Below are positions 47,235-55,551 of a stretch of DNA of 64,000 nucleotides, piece by piece (positions within the stretch are counted from its first letter, which is position 1; every line of letters begins with the position of its first letter). Source of the DNA: Calditrichota bacterium (GTDB lineage: Bacteria; Electryoneota; RPQS01); the NCBI GenBank assembly GCA_020637445.1, contig JACJVZ010000002.1:1-64000 (forward strand). Direction: 5' to 3'. A model generated the notes under the pieces. It ran no database searches, was not told the DNA's origin, and saw nothing but the letters and a program-made list of their open reading frames with translations. Position numbers and translations under genes: made by a program.

Positions 47235-50200
47235 ATGAGCATGAAAAAGTACCTTTGGATTTTGCTGTTGGCGGTGGCAACCGCACAGGCGCGGATGCAC
47301 GTTGACACGCCTTGGACGCTCGAACACTGGCTGGCGAAAGACGACATCAATGAAGTCGAACGCGGCGACGCGGATTTGTGCAATCTGTTTTACCGCGAAA
47401 CGAACGACTCGCTCTTTTGCAAGACAACAGTGCGGGCGGATTGGACGGGCGACGTCGACGTTCGCTGGGACGTGACGGACAAAAACGGATTGACAGCGCG
47501 GCTTTCGAGCGCAGGAGTTTCGAGCACGCAAGTGTCCGAGCGGAATTACCGCGGCGTGTTGGAGTGGGCGATTGCGAAACCCACCGATTGGAGCGGTGCG
47601 CAGTTAATCAAGGCCGTCACCATCGTCGACAACGCGATTGTCGACGAAATAGACTACGACCGAGACCGCTATACTCCACTGGACGGATCTGTCGGCAACG
47701 GCGCGATGGTGCACCACGGGAATCAAGGATTGACTTATACCGACGTGTTTCGCGGATCCGACGGGACGAACGGTTTTGACGAAGTCATGGAATTGCATCA
47801 AGGCCGCAGCGCACCGGGGAATTTTCATCTTTCGGGAACATTGATCACGGCTGCCGATTGGTATGACCGTCCGTTCTTGACGTGGATGCAGCAGGGCATC
47901 TCCGAAGGTTGGCTGGGAGTTTTGGGATCGGCTTACGCGCAGCATATCATGCCGTTCGTAACCGACAACATGAATAACTGGGCGGTGGAAACCGAACAGG
48001 ATTTGATTAGCTACAAGCTCGGATATGACCCGCACGTCGCGTGGATTCCCGAGCGCGTGTGGTGCGCGTCGGGACATTATCCTGACGCGGGATTGGTGGA
48101 TTCGTGGCTCGGCGACAACTGGACACAGCACGGAATCGACGCGGTGATTCTCGACGATTGGCCACACGTTTCCGGTTACAGCGACCGTAAAATTCATTGG
48201 ATGAACAACGGCTCGGGAATTGTGCTGCGCGTGATTCCGATCGACGGAGACTTTACGGGCAATTGTCATTACAATCCGGGCGCGGCGATTGCGCAATTGC
48301 AAGGAACAGGACAGTATCAAATCGTCGTGTACGGAACGGACTGGGAAGCGGCCGCGGAAATGGCGGACTTCAATTGCCCGGACTGTTTGGAAAACTACTC
48401 GCAAGTTGTGAATTGGGCGATGGACAATTATCCAGCCGTCGAGTTGTGGAAACTTGACGAAGCGCTCAACAACGGAGATTTCGCAGGCAGCGGTATCGAA
48501 GTCGGCAACGGCACCTACGGTTTGATCGGCGGCGACCAAGGATACGGCGGCACGAACAATAGCTGGTACACGCATTGGGCGGGTTCGGCTTCGCTTTCGG
48601 ATTATCATGCTCCGGCTTGGAACTACGGCACGATTTGGACGGACGTCTATAACTTCCTGCTGACTGTTCCGTCGAACAATCTTTCGGAGACCGCGTGGTA
48701 CGTGTTGATGACGAATCTGCACGAGACGGCGTGGCACGACTATCTCGGCGGCCCAATTTCCGGCTGGCAGCACCGCTACAGCGCGCACATCAAGAATGCG
48801 CGCGTTTACGCCGAAGCGGCACGCTGGGCTGGAGGCCTATACGCGACGACTTGCGGCGCGTTCTTCTCGGATATCGATATTGACGGTGTGGACGAACTTA
48901 TCATCCACAATGATCGCGTGATGGCGGTCTTCGAATCCATCGGCGGCCGCGCGCAATATGTGTTTGCAAAGGGTCCTGGCGCGGAGAATTTCTCCATCGT
49001 AGGCAGCGACAACACTTACTGGGCGGAGACGGACGGCGACTACGACGAGCCGAATTCGAACAACCATCAGGCTGCCTTCGCGGATGTGAGTCCGACGTAC
49101 CGCAACGATCTCTACTCGATGTTTATCGACGAGAATACGAACTCGCATGCGCAGATTCGCATGAATTTCGGTTCTGTCGAGAAAACGATCGAAGTCACGC
49201 CGGGTACGCCGTACCTGAAGGCGACGTACGACGTAGGTAATCAGGATTGCTACATGCGTGCGGGATTTTCGCCGGATCTTCTGAGTATGATTTGGAATGC
49301 GGATATGGACCGTGTTTGGGATCCCGATCAAGAGTATTCGGGATTTCGCAATCCGAACACCGGAGCAACCGGCGCACTAATCCGCAACGACGGCGGAACG
49401 GATCACATTCTTGAGTTTTCGGGAACACTGCTGCGCGGAGACGAATTGCGCGGACACGGCCAATTTGCCTACTTGCTTTATGCGGGACCGACTTCGGCAC
49501 CCGACGGCAACGGCCGCGTGGCGGAGCTTGACGCGCTGACGTCGCTTAGTCTGGATACTTTCGGTCCGCGCCTGAATGCGCAGGCGGCATTCGTGAACAA
49601 CGCGACGATTGAGTTGACGTTCAGTGAAGCAGTGAACGAAGCTCTGGTCGAAAATATCGCGAACTGGTCACTGACCGGTTTTCCGACAGCGCACAATGTC
49701 ACCGCGGCGGTGAGACAAGGCGATTGGACGAAGGTGCGTCTGACGGTCTCGCCCACGTTGTCCGGGGGTGAAAGCGGCACGGTGAATGTTATCAATGTCA
49801 CGGACTTGAACGGCAATCTTATCGATCCGAATTTCGACGAAGCGGCACTCAGCGTGCCGAACGGGCTTACGCCACATACGATTGTGATCGACGGACTCGA
49901 CGATTTCGATCTCGGCAATGAGTGTTTGGTCGTCGGAGCAGACACGCTGTTGGTGACTTGGGACGCGACGTATTTCTACATCGGCTACAAACCCAAAGAT
50001 CTCGCGACGGGTGACTTGTTCGTGAACATCGACACCGATCAGACGACCAACTCCGGTGCGACGACGGATTCTTGGGGCCGCGTACAGTTTGCCAATCCGT
50101 TTAAGATCGAGTACCAAATTGCGATCGAAGGCGGTCCGGGCAATATGCAGATCAATCACTGGAACGGCGCGAGTTGGGACTATCTACAATTCGGTCAGCA

Positions 50201-50684
50201 CGGCGGCGACAGTTACAACGGCTGGTCGGGGAATACGTTCACCGAGATGAAAATCCCGTGGAGCGATTTAGGAAATCCGGCGGCGTTCGCATTTTCCGTT
50301 CACATTACGCAAGAAGACAACCAGATGACGACGCGCGCGCTTCCGACGGGAAATCCGACCGGCAGTTTTGTGACGTTGTCTCAATTCTACCGGTTGTATC
50401 CGCCTTACGCTTCAGGTCCGATGCCGCTGATGGGCGTGCGCACAAAGAACATCGCGACGGGAGACATTGCAACTGTTCAGAATCTCACAATTGCCTGGCA
50501 GTCTGCACCGCATCTGCAATGGTCGGCGGTGTTGGGCGCACATACGTACGAAATCTACCGTGCCCAGACGTTTGAAGGAACGTATGATTTCATTGGCGAA
50601 ACGTCCGACACATTCTATGATGACTTGTCCCCGCTGCCGGGAGTCAATGCGATCTACTATGTTCGCGCACGCGGAGGAATTTGA
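47235..50684 (+). CDS. Exported GH57-like multidomain glycosidase
   Basis: A 1149-residue exported protein, signal peptide YLWILLLAVATAQA. After an N-terminal beta domain, residues ~180-540 show GH57-type landmarks: a candidate metal/substrate His in AYAQHIMPF, the candidate catalytic Glu in VAWIPERVW (~272) and the candidate Asp in VVYGTDWEAAAEMADF (~369). Then come an FG-GAP-like strand set (FFSDIDIDGVDELIIHND), an Ig-like domain (ATIELTFSEAVNEALVENI), a CBM9/DOMON-like domain (~880-1050, WDATYFYIGYKPKDL) and a C-terminal Fn3-like piece. The GH57 assignment is more distant than for the upstream enzyme, and the substrate is unproven. The gene starts two bases after the malG-type stop. Confidence 0.7.
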   Translation: MSMKKYLWILLLAVATAQARMHVDTPWTLEHWLAKDDINEVERGDADLCNLFYRETNDSLFCKTTVRADWTGDVDVRWDVTDKNGLTARLSSAGVSSTQVSERNYRGVLEWAIAKPTDWSGAQLIKAVTIVDNAIVDEIDYDRDRYTPLDGSVGNGAMVHHGNQGLTYTDVFRGSDGTNGFDEVMELHQGRSAPGNFHLSGTLITAADWYDRPFLTWMQQGISEGWLGVLGSAYAQHIMPFVTDNMNNWAVETEQDLISYKLGYDPHVAWIPERVWCASGHYPDAGLVDSWLGDNWTQHGIDAVILDDWPHVSGYSDRKIHWMNNGSGIVLRVIPIDGDFTGNCHYNPGAAIAQLQGTGQYQIVVYGTDWEAAAEMADFNCPDCLENYSQVVNWAMDNYPAVELWKLDEALNNGDFAGSGIEVGNGTYGLIGGDQGYGGTNNSWYTHWAGSASLSDYHAPAWNYGTIWTDVYNFLLTVPSNNLSETAWYVLMTNLHETAWHDYLGGPISGWQHRYSAHIKNARVYAEAARWAGGLYATTCGAFFSDIDIDGVDELIIHNDRVMAVFESIGGRAQYVFAKGPGAENFSIVGSDNTYWAETDGDYDEPNSNNHQAAFADVSPTYRNDLYSMFIDENTNSHAQIRMNFGSVEKTIEVTPGTPYLKATYDVGNQDCYMRAGFSPDLLSMIWNADMDRVWDPDQEYSGFRNPNTGATGALIRNDGGTDHILEFSGTLLRGDELRGHGQFAYLLYAGPTSAPDGNGRVAELDALTSLSLDTFGPRLNAQAAFVNNATIELTFSEAVNEALVENIANWSLTGFPTAHNVTAAVRQGDWTKVRLTVSPTLSGGESGTVNVINVTDLNGNLIDPNFDEAALSVPNGLTPHTIVIDGLDDFDLGNECLVVGADTLLVTWDATYFYIGYKPKDLATGDLFVNIDTDQTTNSGATTDSWGRVQFANPFKIEYQIAIEGGPGNMQINHWNGASWDYLQFGQHGGDSYNGWSGNTFTEMKIPWSDLGNPAAFAFSVHITQEDNQMTTRALPTGNPTGSFVTLSQFYRLYPPYASGPMPLMGVRTKNIATGDIATVQNLTIAWQSAPHLQWSAVLGAHTYEIYRAQTFEGTYDFIGETSDTFYDDLSPLPGVNAIYYVRARGGI

Positions 50685-50741
50685 AACTATCGACTTTTCG
50701 ATATACACACCATAAACCGATGAAACGGTAAAGGAGAAAAG

Positions 50742-52592
50742 ATGAGAACTTTCCGCAGGATGTTAGTAGTGGCGCTGCTATGCGCCGCGGCGGCGGCATA
50801 TGCCGTGCCGTCGTTTACTCCGATTATTGACGGAGTGAAAGACATCGGCTGGGGAATGACCCCCGATGAAAGCTCGACGTCGCAAGCACTTCCCACCGAG
50901 TTTAATCTCGACGGTGGATTGTATGTTACGGACGACGCCGAGTGGGTTTACTTCGGGTTTGACGCGGACAACGATCCGTGGGCGGATACCAAGAGCGTGC
51001 ATGTTCACATTGTACTCGACGTTGGCAGCACGGCGGGCGGCGGTTTGTTCGCGGCGTGGGGCGCAAGCAACGTGGCCTACACCCTTCCGTTCCGTCCGGA
51101 GTACGACTTGGTGACTCAGTGGAACACGGACGACCAAAACATTTCGTTTACGGGTCTCAATACGTGGACGATCAACAACTGGGTGCAGCAGCCGGAAATC
51201 ACGACGGACGCTGGCGGCGGCGGTCAGTGGACTGAGATTGCGATTCGAAAGAATCAGATCGGAACGCCCGGAATGGGCACTCAGCTGCACATCAGCATGT
51301 GGCTGCGTCCGACATGGGATACGCAGGGCGGCGTGGCTTGCTTGCCCGCCGACGCGATTTTCCCGAGTGACAACGGCGCCGTCGCGCACCCCCTGTCACA
51401 GCAGTTTGCCTACACGATTCAGACGGCGTTCGGCGACCAAGTTGCTCCGCGCTTGCTGTCCGCTCATCAGATTGACCGCCGCTCGGTGGAGCTTTTGTTC
51501 AATGAGCCGATGAATCTACAGTCGCTCAACAATTCTTCGCACTATGTTCCTTACGGCTGGCCATTCACCGGTTTCCGTTATACGACCAATTTGACTGCCG
51601 GAATCTGGAACTTCAGCAATTTCGTGGACGGCACGGAGTACAGTGTCGCGCTTACTTCGGGTATTACCGACGTGGCAGGAAATTCGATTGACACGGACTA
51701 TGACTCCGTTGCGTGGACTTCCCCGCTCTATGCCGACGTGTTGTTCCGCGTGGAAGATCCGGGCATGACACATGACACAATTTACGTCAAAGGCTCGTTC
51801 AATTTCTATCGTGAATACGACGCGTCATGGCAAGGCGGCAACTACTTGCTGTACGACGACGGCACGAACGGCGACGTGACCGCCGGTGACCACGTGTTCT
51901 CGCGCAGGCTTGAGTTGGTTCCGAACGGCGGCACGCCTGAGTTCGAATGGGGTTGCGTTGACGAACAGGACAACTGGCTCGTTCAAGGCGCAAACCAGCA
52001 TTTTGCGTTGACGGTTCCGGACGGCATGACCGTTACCTACGTGATTCCGAATCCGACGACCAGTGACGTGACTGTCACCTTCCGCGTAGACGTTGAGTGT
52101 TTGCTGGGCGTTGCCATCACCCCGGACAGCGTGACCGTGGCCGGTCCGTTCAACGGTTGGAGCGGCACATTGATGGCCGACGGCGACATGGATAACCAAT
52201 ACACAGTTGACGTGCTCTTCCCGGCTGGTTCCACGATTGATCAGGCTTTCAAATTCCGTTACCACGTCGGGGGCGAAACTTTCTGGGAAAACGTCGCGGA
52301 CCGTCCGTTGACGTTGGATGACCAAGTGTCTACGATGGATGTCGGAAACATCTTCTGGGACGATTGGGTTTGCCCGCCGACGGAAGTTACCCTTGCAACA
52401 GACGGCACGGATTTGACTTTGCGTTGGAACGGCCCTGCCTTTGCAAACTTTGAAGTTTGGTCGCACACGTCTTCCGAAGACATTTTGGTAAACGGAACAA
52501 TCTTGGGTACGACCGACACTCATACTTGGGTGACGCCGGTTGATTTGAATGCGAAGTACTTCCTGATTCGCGCATACAATCCGATCCCGTAA
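50742..52592 (+). CDS. Exported DOMON/starch-binding-like multidomain protein
   Basis: A 616-residue exported protein with AAAGGAG before the ATG and a signal peptide (VVALLCAAAAAYA). Residues ~23-225 resemble a DOMON/CBM9 module (FTPIIDGVKDIGWG, WVYFGFDADNDPW). An Ig-like domain follows (RSVELLFNEPMNLQSLNN), then a beta module (VLFRVEDPGMTHDTIYVKGS, DGTNGDVTAGDHVFSR). A starch-binding-like fold (VTFRVDVECLLG, VTVAGPFNGWSG, FKFRYHVGGE) precedes a C-terminal Fn3-like segment. No catalytic motif and no T9SS tail are seen. It shares module type with the T9SS binder at 32384 and closes the alpha-glucan locus. Confidence 0.75.
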   Translation: MRTFRRMLVVALLCAAAAAYAVPSFTPIIDGVKDIGWGMTPDESSTSQALPTEFNLDGGLYVTDDAEWVYFGFDADNDPWADTKSVHVHIVLDVGSTAGGGLFAAWGASNVAYTLPFRPEYDLVTQWNTDDQNISFTGLNTWTINNWVQQPEITTDAGGGGQWTEIAIRKNQIGTPGMGTQLHISMWLRPTWDTQGGVACLPADAIFPSDNGAVAHPLSQQFAYTIQTAFGDQVAPRLLSAHQIDRRSVELLFNEPMNLQSLNNSSHYVPYGWPFTGFRYTTNLTAGIWNFSNFVDGTEYSVALTSGITDVAGNSIDTDYDSVAWTSPLYADVLFRVEDPGMTHDTIYVKGSFNFYREYDASWQGGNYLLYDDGTNGDVTAGDHVFSRRLELVPNGGTPEFEWGCVDEQDNWLVQGANQHFALTVPDGMTVTYVIPNPTTSDVTVTFRVDVECLLGVAITPDSVTVAGPFNGWSGTLMADGDMDNQYTVDVLFPAGSTIDQAFKFRYHVGGETFWENVADRPLTLDDQVSTMDVGNIFWDDWVCPPTEVTLATDGTDLTLRWNGPAFANFEVWSHTSSEDILVNGTILGTTDTHTWVTPVDLNAKYFLIRAYNPIP

Positions 52593-52622
52593 GAGTAGTT
52601 CCTAATTTCAATGACTGAGAAG

Positions 52623-52656
52623 AGAAGCCCTCGCGCGTGCGAGGGCTTCTTCTTTT
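52623..52656 (+). terminator. Terminator of the alpha-glucan locus
   Basis: AGAAGCCCTCGC and GCGAGGGCTTCT form a 12-bp stem with a four-base loop, followed by TCTTTT. Confidence 0.9.
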
Positions 52657-52659
52657 ACA

Positions 52660-52694
52660 AAAGAAAGCCCCGCTTGCCGAAGCAAGCGGGGCTT
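52660..52694 (-). terminator. Terminator of the convergent Fn3/MAM-like gene
   Basis: AAGCCCCGCTTG and CAAGCGGGGCTT form a stem with a short loop; on the minus strand TCTTTT follows. It stands back to back with the plus-strand terminator. Confidence 0.88.
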
Positions 52695-52716
52695 GTCAGT
52701 CTGCGGAAAGACTTGG

Positions 52717-55344
52717 TTATTCGTTCACGCCGGTGACAACGTAGAAGTACTTGTCAGCCGAAGCAAGAACGCCGCTATCCGTATAGGTGTTTCCAGCGAT
52801 CGGAGTCGCGGTCAACAACGTTTGGAACGGATTGTTCAGATCGTTCGAACGGTACACATTGTAACCGGTCGCGCGATTGGCGGGCGACCAACGCAGCACG
52901 GCGTCGTTCGTCAACGCGTCACGAATCACCGTCAAGTCGGTAATCGGATCCGGCCATGCCGTCGGCTTGGTCAGAACTTCGATCATGAAACGACTCGGCG
53001 AAGCCAAAATAGGCTCACCTGTGATGTCGAGACGGCGCGTGTAGTTGTGGGTATCGGTCGTGTCTTGATCCGGAGTGACCAAGGCAAGCAAACCGGGCAG
53101 TCCTGATCCGTCCACTGAATCCAGAGCGCCGACTTCAACCCAGAAGTCGCCTTGAATTCTCTTCAGCTCAGGAACCATGCTCAGGTCAACTTCCCACCAA
53201 CGATTCAGCAGCGAGTCGCCACCGAACGGAGAAATAGTCTCGTTGGTGTCGATTTCTTCTTCGTAGGTGTAGAGCAATGCACCCGGAGTGCGGTTGTCCG
53301 GACCTTGGCCGTAGAACTTGAGCTGGCAGCGAGCCGTACCGTCCGGCAGCGAATTGATGTCGGTCGGATCCCAATTCCACATCACCTGCACCGTGTTGAT
53401 GTCCATCGTGTCTGCGTCGGCCGCAGGCACACCGGCTTCCGTCGGCGAGTAACGAACCAAGCGCGGATTCGACAGTACGACGTCGTAGTCGCGGTTGTGG
53501 TGGGCAAGTTCGTAGCAGCCAGCAGGCTGAACGTCAACCGCGAGGTTGAACAGTCCGTTCAACGGAGCATTGACCGGCGTGCGCGTTGTGTCATTCGAGT
53601 GATCTTGATCACCGGGGACGACCGCGACGACGCGGATTCTGTGCGAACCGGCAACTGCGGGCGTCCAAGTGATGCCCGAGATCGTCGCGAACTCGTTCGT
53701 GTTCAGAACGGTACCGCTGGCGATCTTCAAAGAGTCGGTGCCTTGATTCGTTCCGTCGGGCTTGGTGTAAAGCTGACGGTAGCGAAGGGTCGGGCCAATC
53801 GCGACGACGCCTTCGTTGATGAAGTCAAACTGCCAAGAGCGGGCGAGTCCAACCGTAACGGGGAACGGAACCACGATGTTGTCCGTCGCGCCGTCGGTGT
53901 TGTACGCGCGCGTTGCGATGACCATCGGATAGTCCACGTGCAAACCGGAACCAATACCGCCGTCATTGTTGCAGTCCGTTTGCAGACGGAACTCGAGGTA
54001 AATGTCATGTCCGCCCCACGGGGTCAGGTTGATGTTGCCCGAAACACCACCGGTCGAAAGACCGGACTCACGACGCACCCAACCCAAACCGGAGTCGCCA
54101 GCGTCGGGATGAACGTCCGAGTTGGCATATGCATAGTCATAGGCAATGCGAGTCCAAGTCACTCCACCGTCGTCGGAAACGTAAATTTCGTAAAGGTCAT
54201 CGAGCGAGCCATCATCGTCGCCGTCGGAATCCAGCAAGTCACACCACACGTAATAGGCCATCTTGAGCTGCTGATACGCGAGGGGATCAGCACCCGGAAG
54301 GGACGTGTCGGGCAGGGAGATCAACGGTGAGCGAAGAGCATTGTTCAGACCGGCAATACCACGGTGCTCGGCATTCCACGAATACACTTGATCGGGAATA
54401 CCCGTCATGCCTGTCGGAGCCGTGGAATCTTCGAAGTCCCACGTGTCGCCAATACCGCCGCCTTCGACCGCATAGGCCGTCCAGCCGCCGCCCGCAACAC
54501 CGTCATTCGAAAGCAGAGTCGACGCAGCGTCGGAAACGCGGATCGAGTCTACAATCAAACCGTAGTACGACGAATCGTCTGCCGCGCTGAAGCCGGGATC
54601 CGAATAGAAGCTGTAGCGGAATTTCAAATCCGCTTGACCTGCATATGAGTTCAGGTTCGCAGTCAACACAGTGTACGCGGCTGCATAGGTGTCGCCGCCG
54701 TATGCCGGGATGCCGGTTCCGAGGCACCACTGCTCGCCAAAGGCGTAGGAGCTGGTTCCGGTGTAGGGAATCGACAAGCTCGCGCTGGGAACTACTGCCC
54801 ACGTCGTGCCGCCATCCGTGGAAACTTGCAGGTTCCAGCCGTCCCACATGTCGTAGCCGACAGGTTCGCCGCCGGGCGATTCGACTTTCCAGCGAGCCTT
54901 GAAAGCCAAGGTCACGGGAGCCGAGGAGCCGCTCAAGTCAATCGACGGAGATTCGAGATGCTGCTGCCAAGCGTTGTTGTATCCACCGGGCGCCACGGCG
55001 TTGTCCGTCAAGTTGACGTCGCCGACCCACCAAGCGGGAGCGTTGGCGTCGCCGATTGGCACGTTGTCGACATGCCAATAAGCAGGCTGAGTAGCCGTCA
55101 AGTCGTAGTGAGTCCAGCCGTTGATCGTTTCCATGTCGTCAATGACGAACGTAGTGTCAAACGCATCCAACGAGCGGCCGTCGCGGCCCGAACGAAGTGC
55201 GTCAAACGGCAATTCAATTTCTTCATACGTATCGAATGCCGTTGATTGGGATACAGCGGGGGCTTTCACGGCGTTTACACCTGCATACGCCAATGCTGCA
55301 ATTCCAATGATCAACGACAGTCGAAGAATAATTTTGCTGACCAT
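52717..55344 (-). CDS. Large secreted protein with MAM/immune-inhibitor-A-like and Fn3 domains
   Basis: An 875-residue exported protein. The ATG at 55344 has GGAG about nine bases upstream and begins a signal peptide (IILRLSLIIGIAALAYAG). Residues ~60-240 resemble the jelly-roll MAM/InhA-type ectodomain (TFVIDDMETINGWTHYD, WQQHLESPSIDLSGSSAPVT, GWNLQVSTDGGTTWAVV), repeated loosely at ~300-450. A CARDB/Fn-like middle follows, and a C-terminal Fn3 (AVLRWSPANRATGYNVYRS, DKYFYVVTGVNE). No protease zinc motif or T9SS tail is present. Function is unknown; adhesin-like or matrix roles are possible. Confidence 0.7.
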   Translation of the reverse strand: MVSKIILRLSLIIGIAALAYAGVNAVKAPAVSQSTAFDTYEEIELPFDALRSGRDGRSLDAFDTTFVIDDMETINGWTHYDLTATQPAYWHVDNVPIGDANAPAWWVGDVNLTDNAVAPGGYNNAWQQHLESPSIDLSGSSAPVTLAFKARWKVESPGGEPVGYDMWDGWNLQVSTDGGTTWAVVPSASLSIPYTGTSSYAFGEQWCLGTGIPAYGGDTYAAAYTVLTANLNSYAGQADLKFRYSFYSDPGFSAADDSSYYGLIVDSIRVSDAASTLLSNDGVAGGGWTAYAVEGGGIGDTWDFEDSTAPTGMTGIPDQVYSWNAEHRGIAGLNNALRSPLISLPDTSLPGADPLAYQQLKMAYYVWCDLLDSDGDDDGSLDDLYEIYVSDDGGVTWTRIAYDYAYANSDVHPDAGDSGLGWVRRESGLSTGGVSGNINLTPWGGHDIYLEFRLQTDCNNDGGIGSGLHVDYPMVIATRAYNTDGATDNIVVPFPVTVGLARSWQFDFINEGVVAIGPTLRYRQLYTKPDGTNQGTDSLKIASGTVLNTNEFATISGITWTPAVAGSHRIRVVAVVPGDQDHSNDTTRTPVNAPLNGLFNLAVDVQPAGCYELAHHNRDYDVVLSNPRLVRYSPTEAGVPAADADTMDINTVQVMWNWDPTDINSLPDGTARCQLKFYGQGPDNRTPGALLYTYEEEIDTNETISPFGGDSLLNRWWEVDLSMVPELKRIQGDFWVEVGALDSVDGSGLPGLLALVTPDQDTTDTHNYTRRLDITGEPILASPSRFMIEVLTKPTAWPDPITDLTVIRDALTNDAVLRWSPANRATGYNVYRSNDLNNPFQTLLTATPIAGNTYTDSGVLASADKYFYVVTGVNE

Positions 55345-55414
55345 ACTTAGTCTCCGGAAAATGTTGAAAATCTTTCGGTTGGGACCCGGTGAACCAAAAG
55401 CGCACCGGAAATAA

Positions 55415-55448
55415 ATACGGGCATGAGAGCGAATTCTCATGCCCGTAT
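55415..55448 (-). terminator. Strong hairpin downstream of the Cys-rich T9SS protein
   Basis: A perfect 14-bp inverted repeat (ATACGGGCATGAGA / TCTCATGCCCGTAT) with a six-base loop; on the minus strand TTATTT follows. Probably a terminator or attenuator between the two minus-strand secreted-protein genes. Confidence 0.7.
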
Positions 55449-55469
55449 CTGGAAGTTCGTAAGACACCG

Positions 55470-55508
55470 GACGGATGGACCGCTGTTTGAATTAGCGGCC
55501 CATCCGTC
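55470..55508. other. Second long hairpin in the same spacer
   Basis: GACGGATGG-A-CCGCT and AGCGG-C-CCATCCGTC pair with one internal mismatch and a nine-base loop. No clear T run follows on the minus strand, so it may protect or process the mRNA rather than terminate. Confidence 0.55.
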
Positions 55509-55551
55509 ACAGATTAGGTAAAACTACGGGACCAGAAACGGGCGATGAAGC

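Noticed and set aside
53152..54330. A 392-codon plus-strand frame opposite the MAM/Fn3-like gene
   Set aside because: Val/Arg-rich shadow translation without motifs; the minus-strand protein has the signal peptide, domains and ribosome site.
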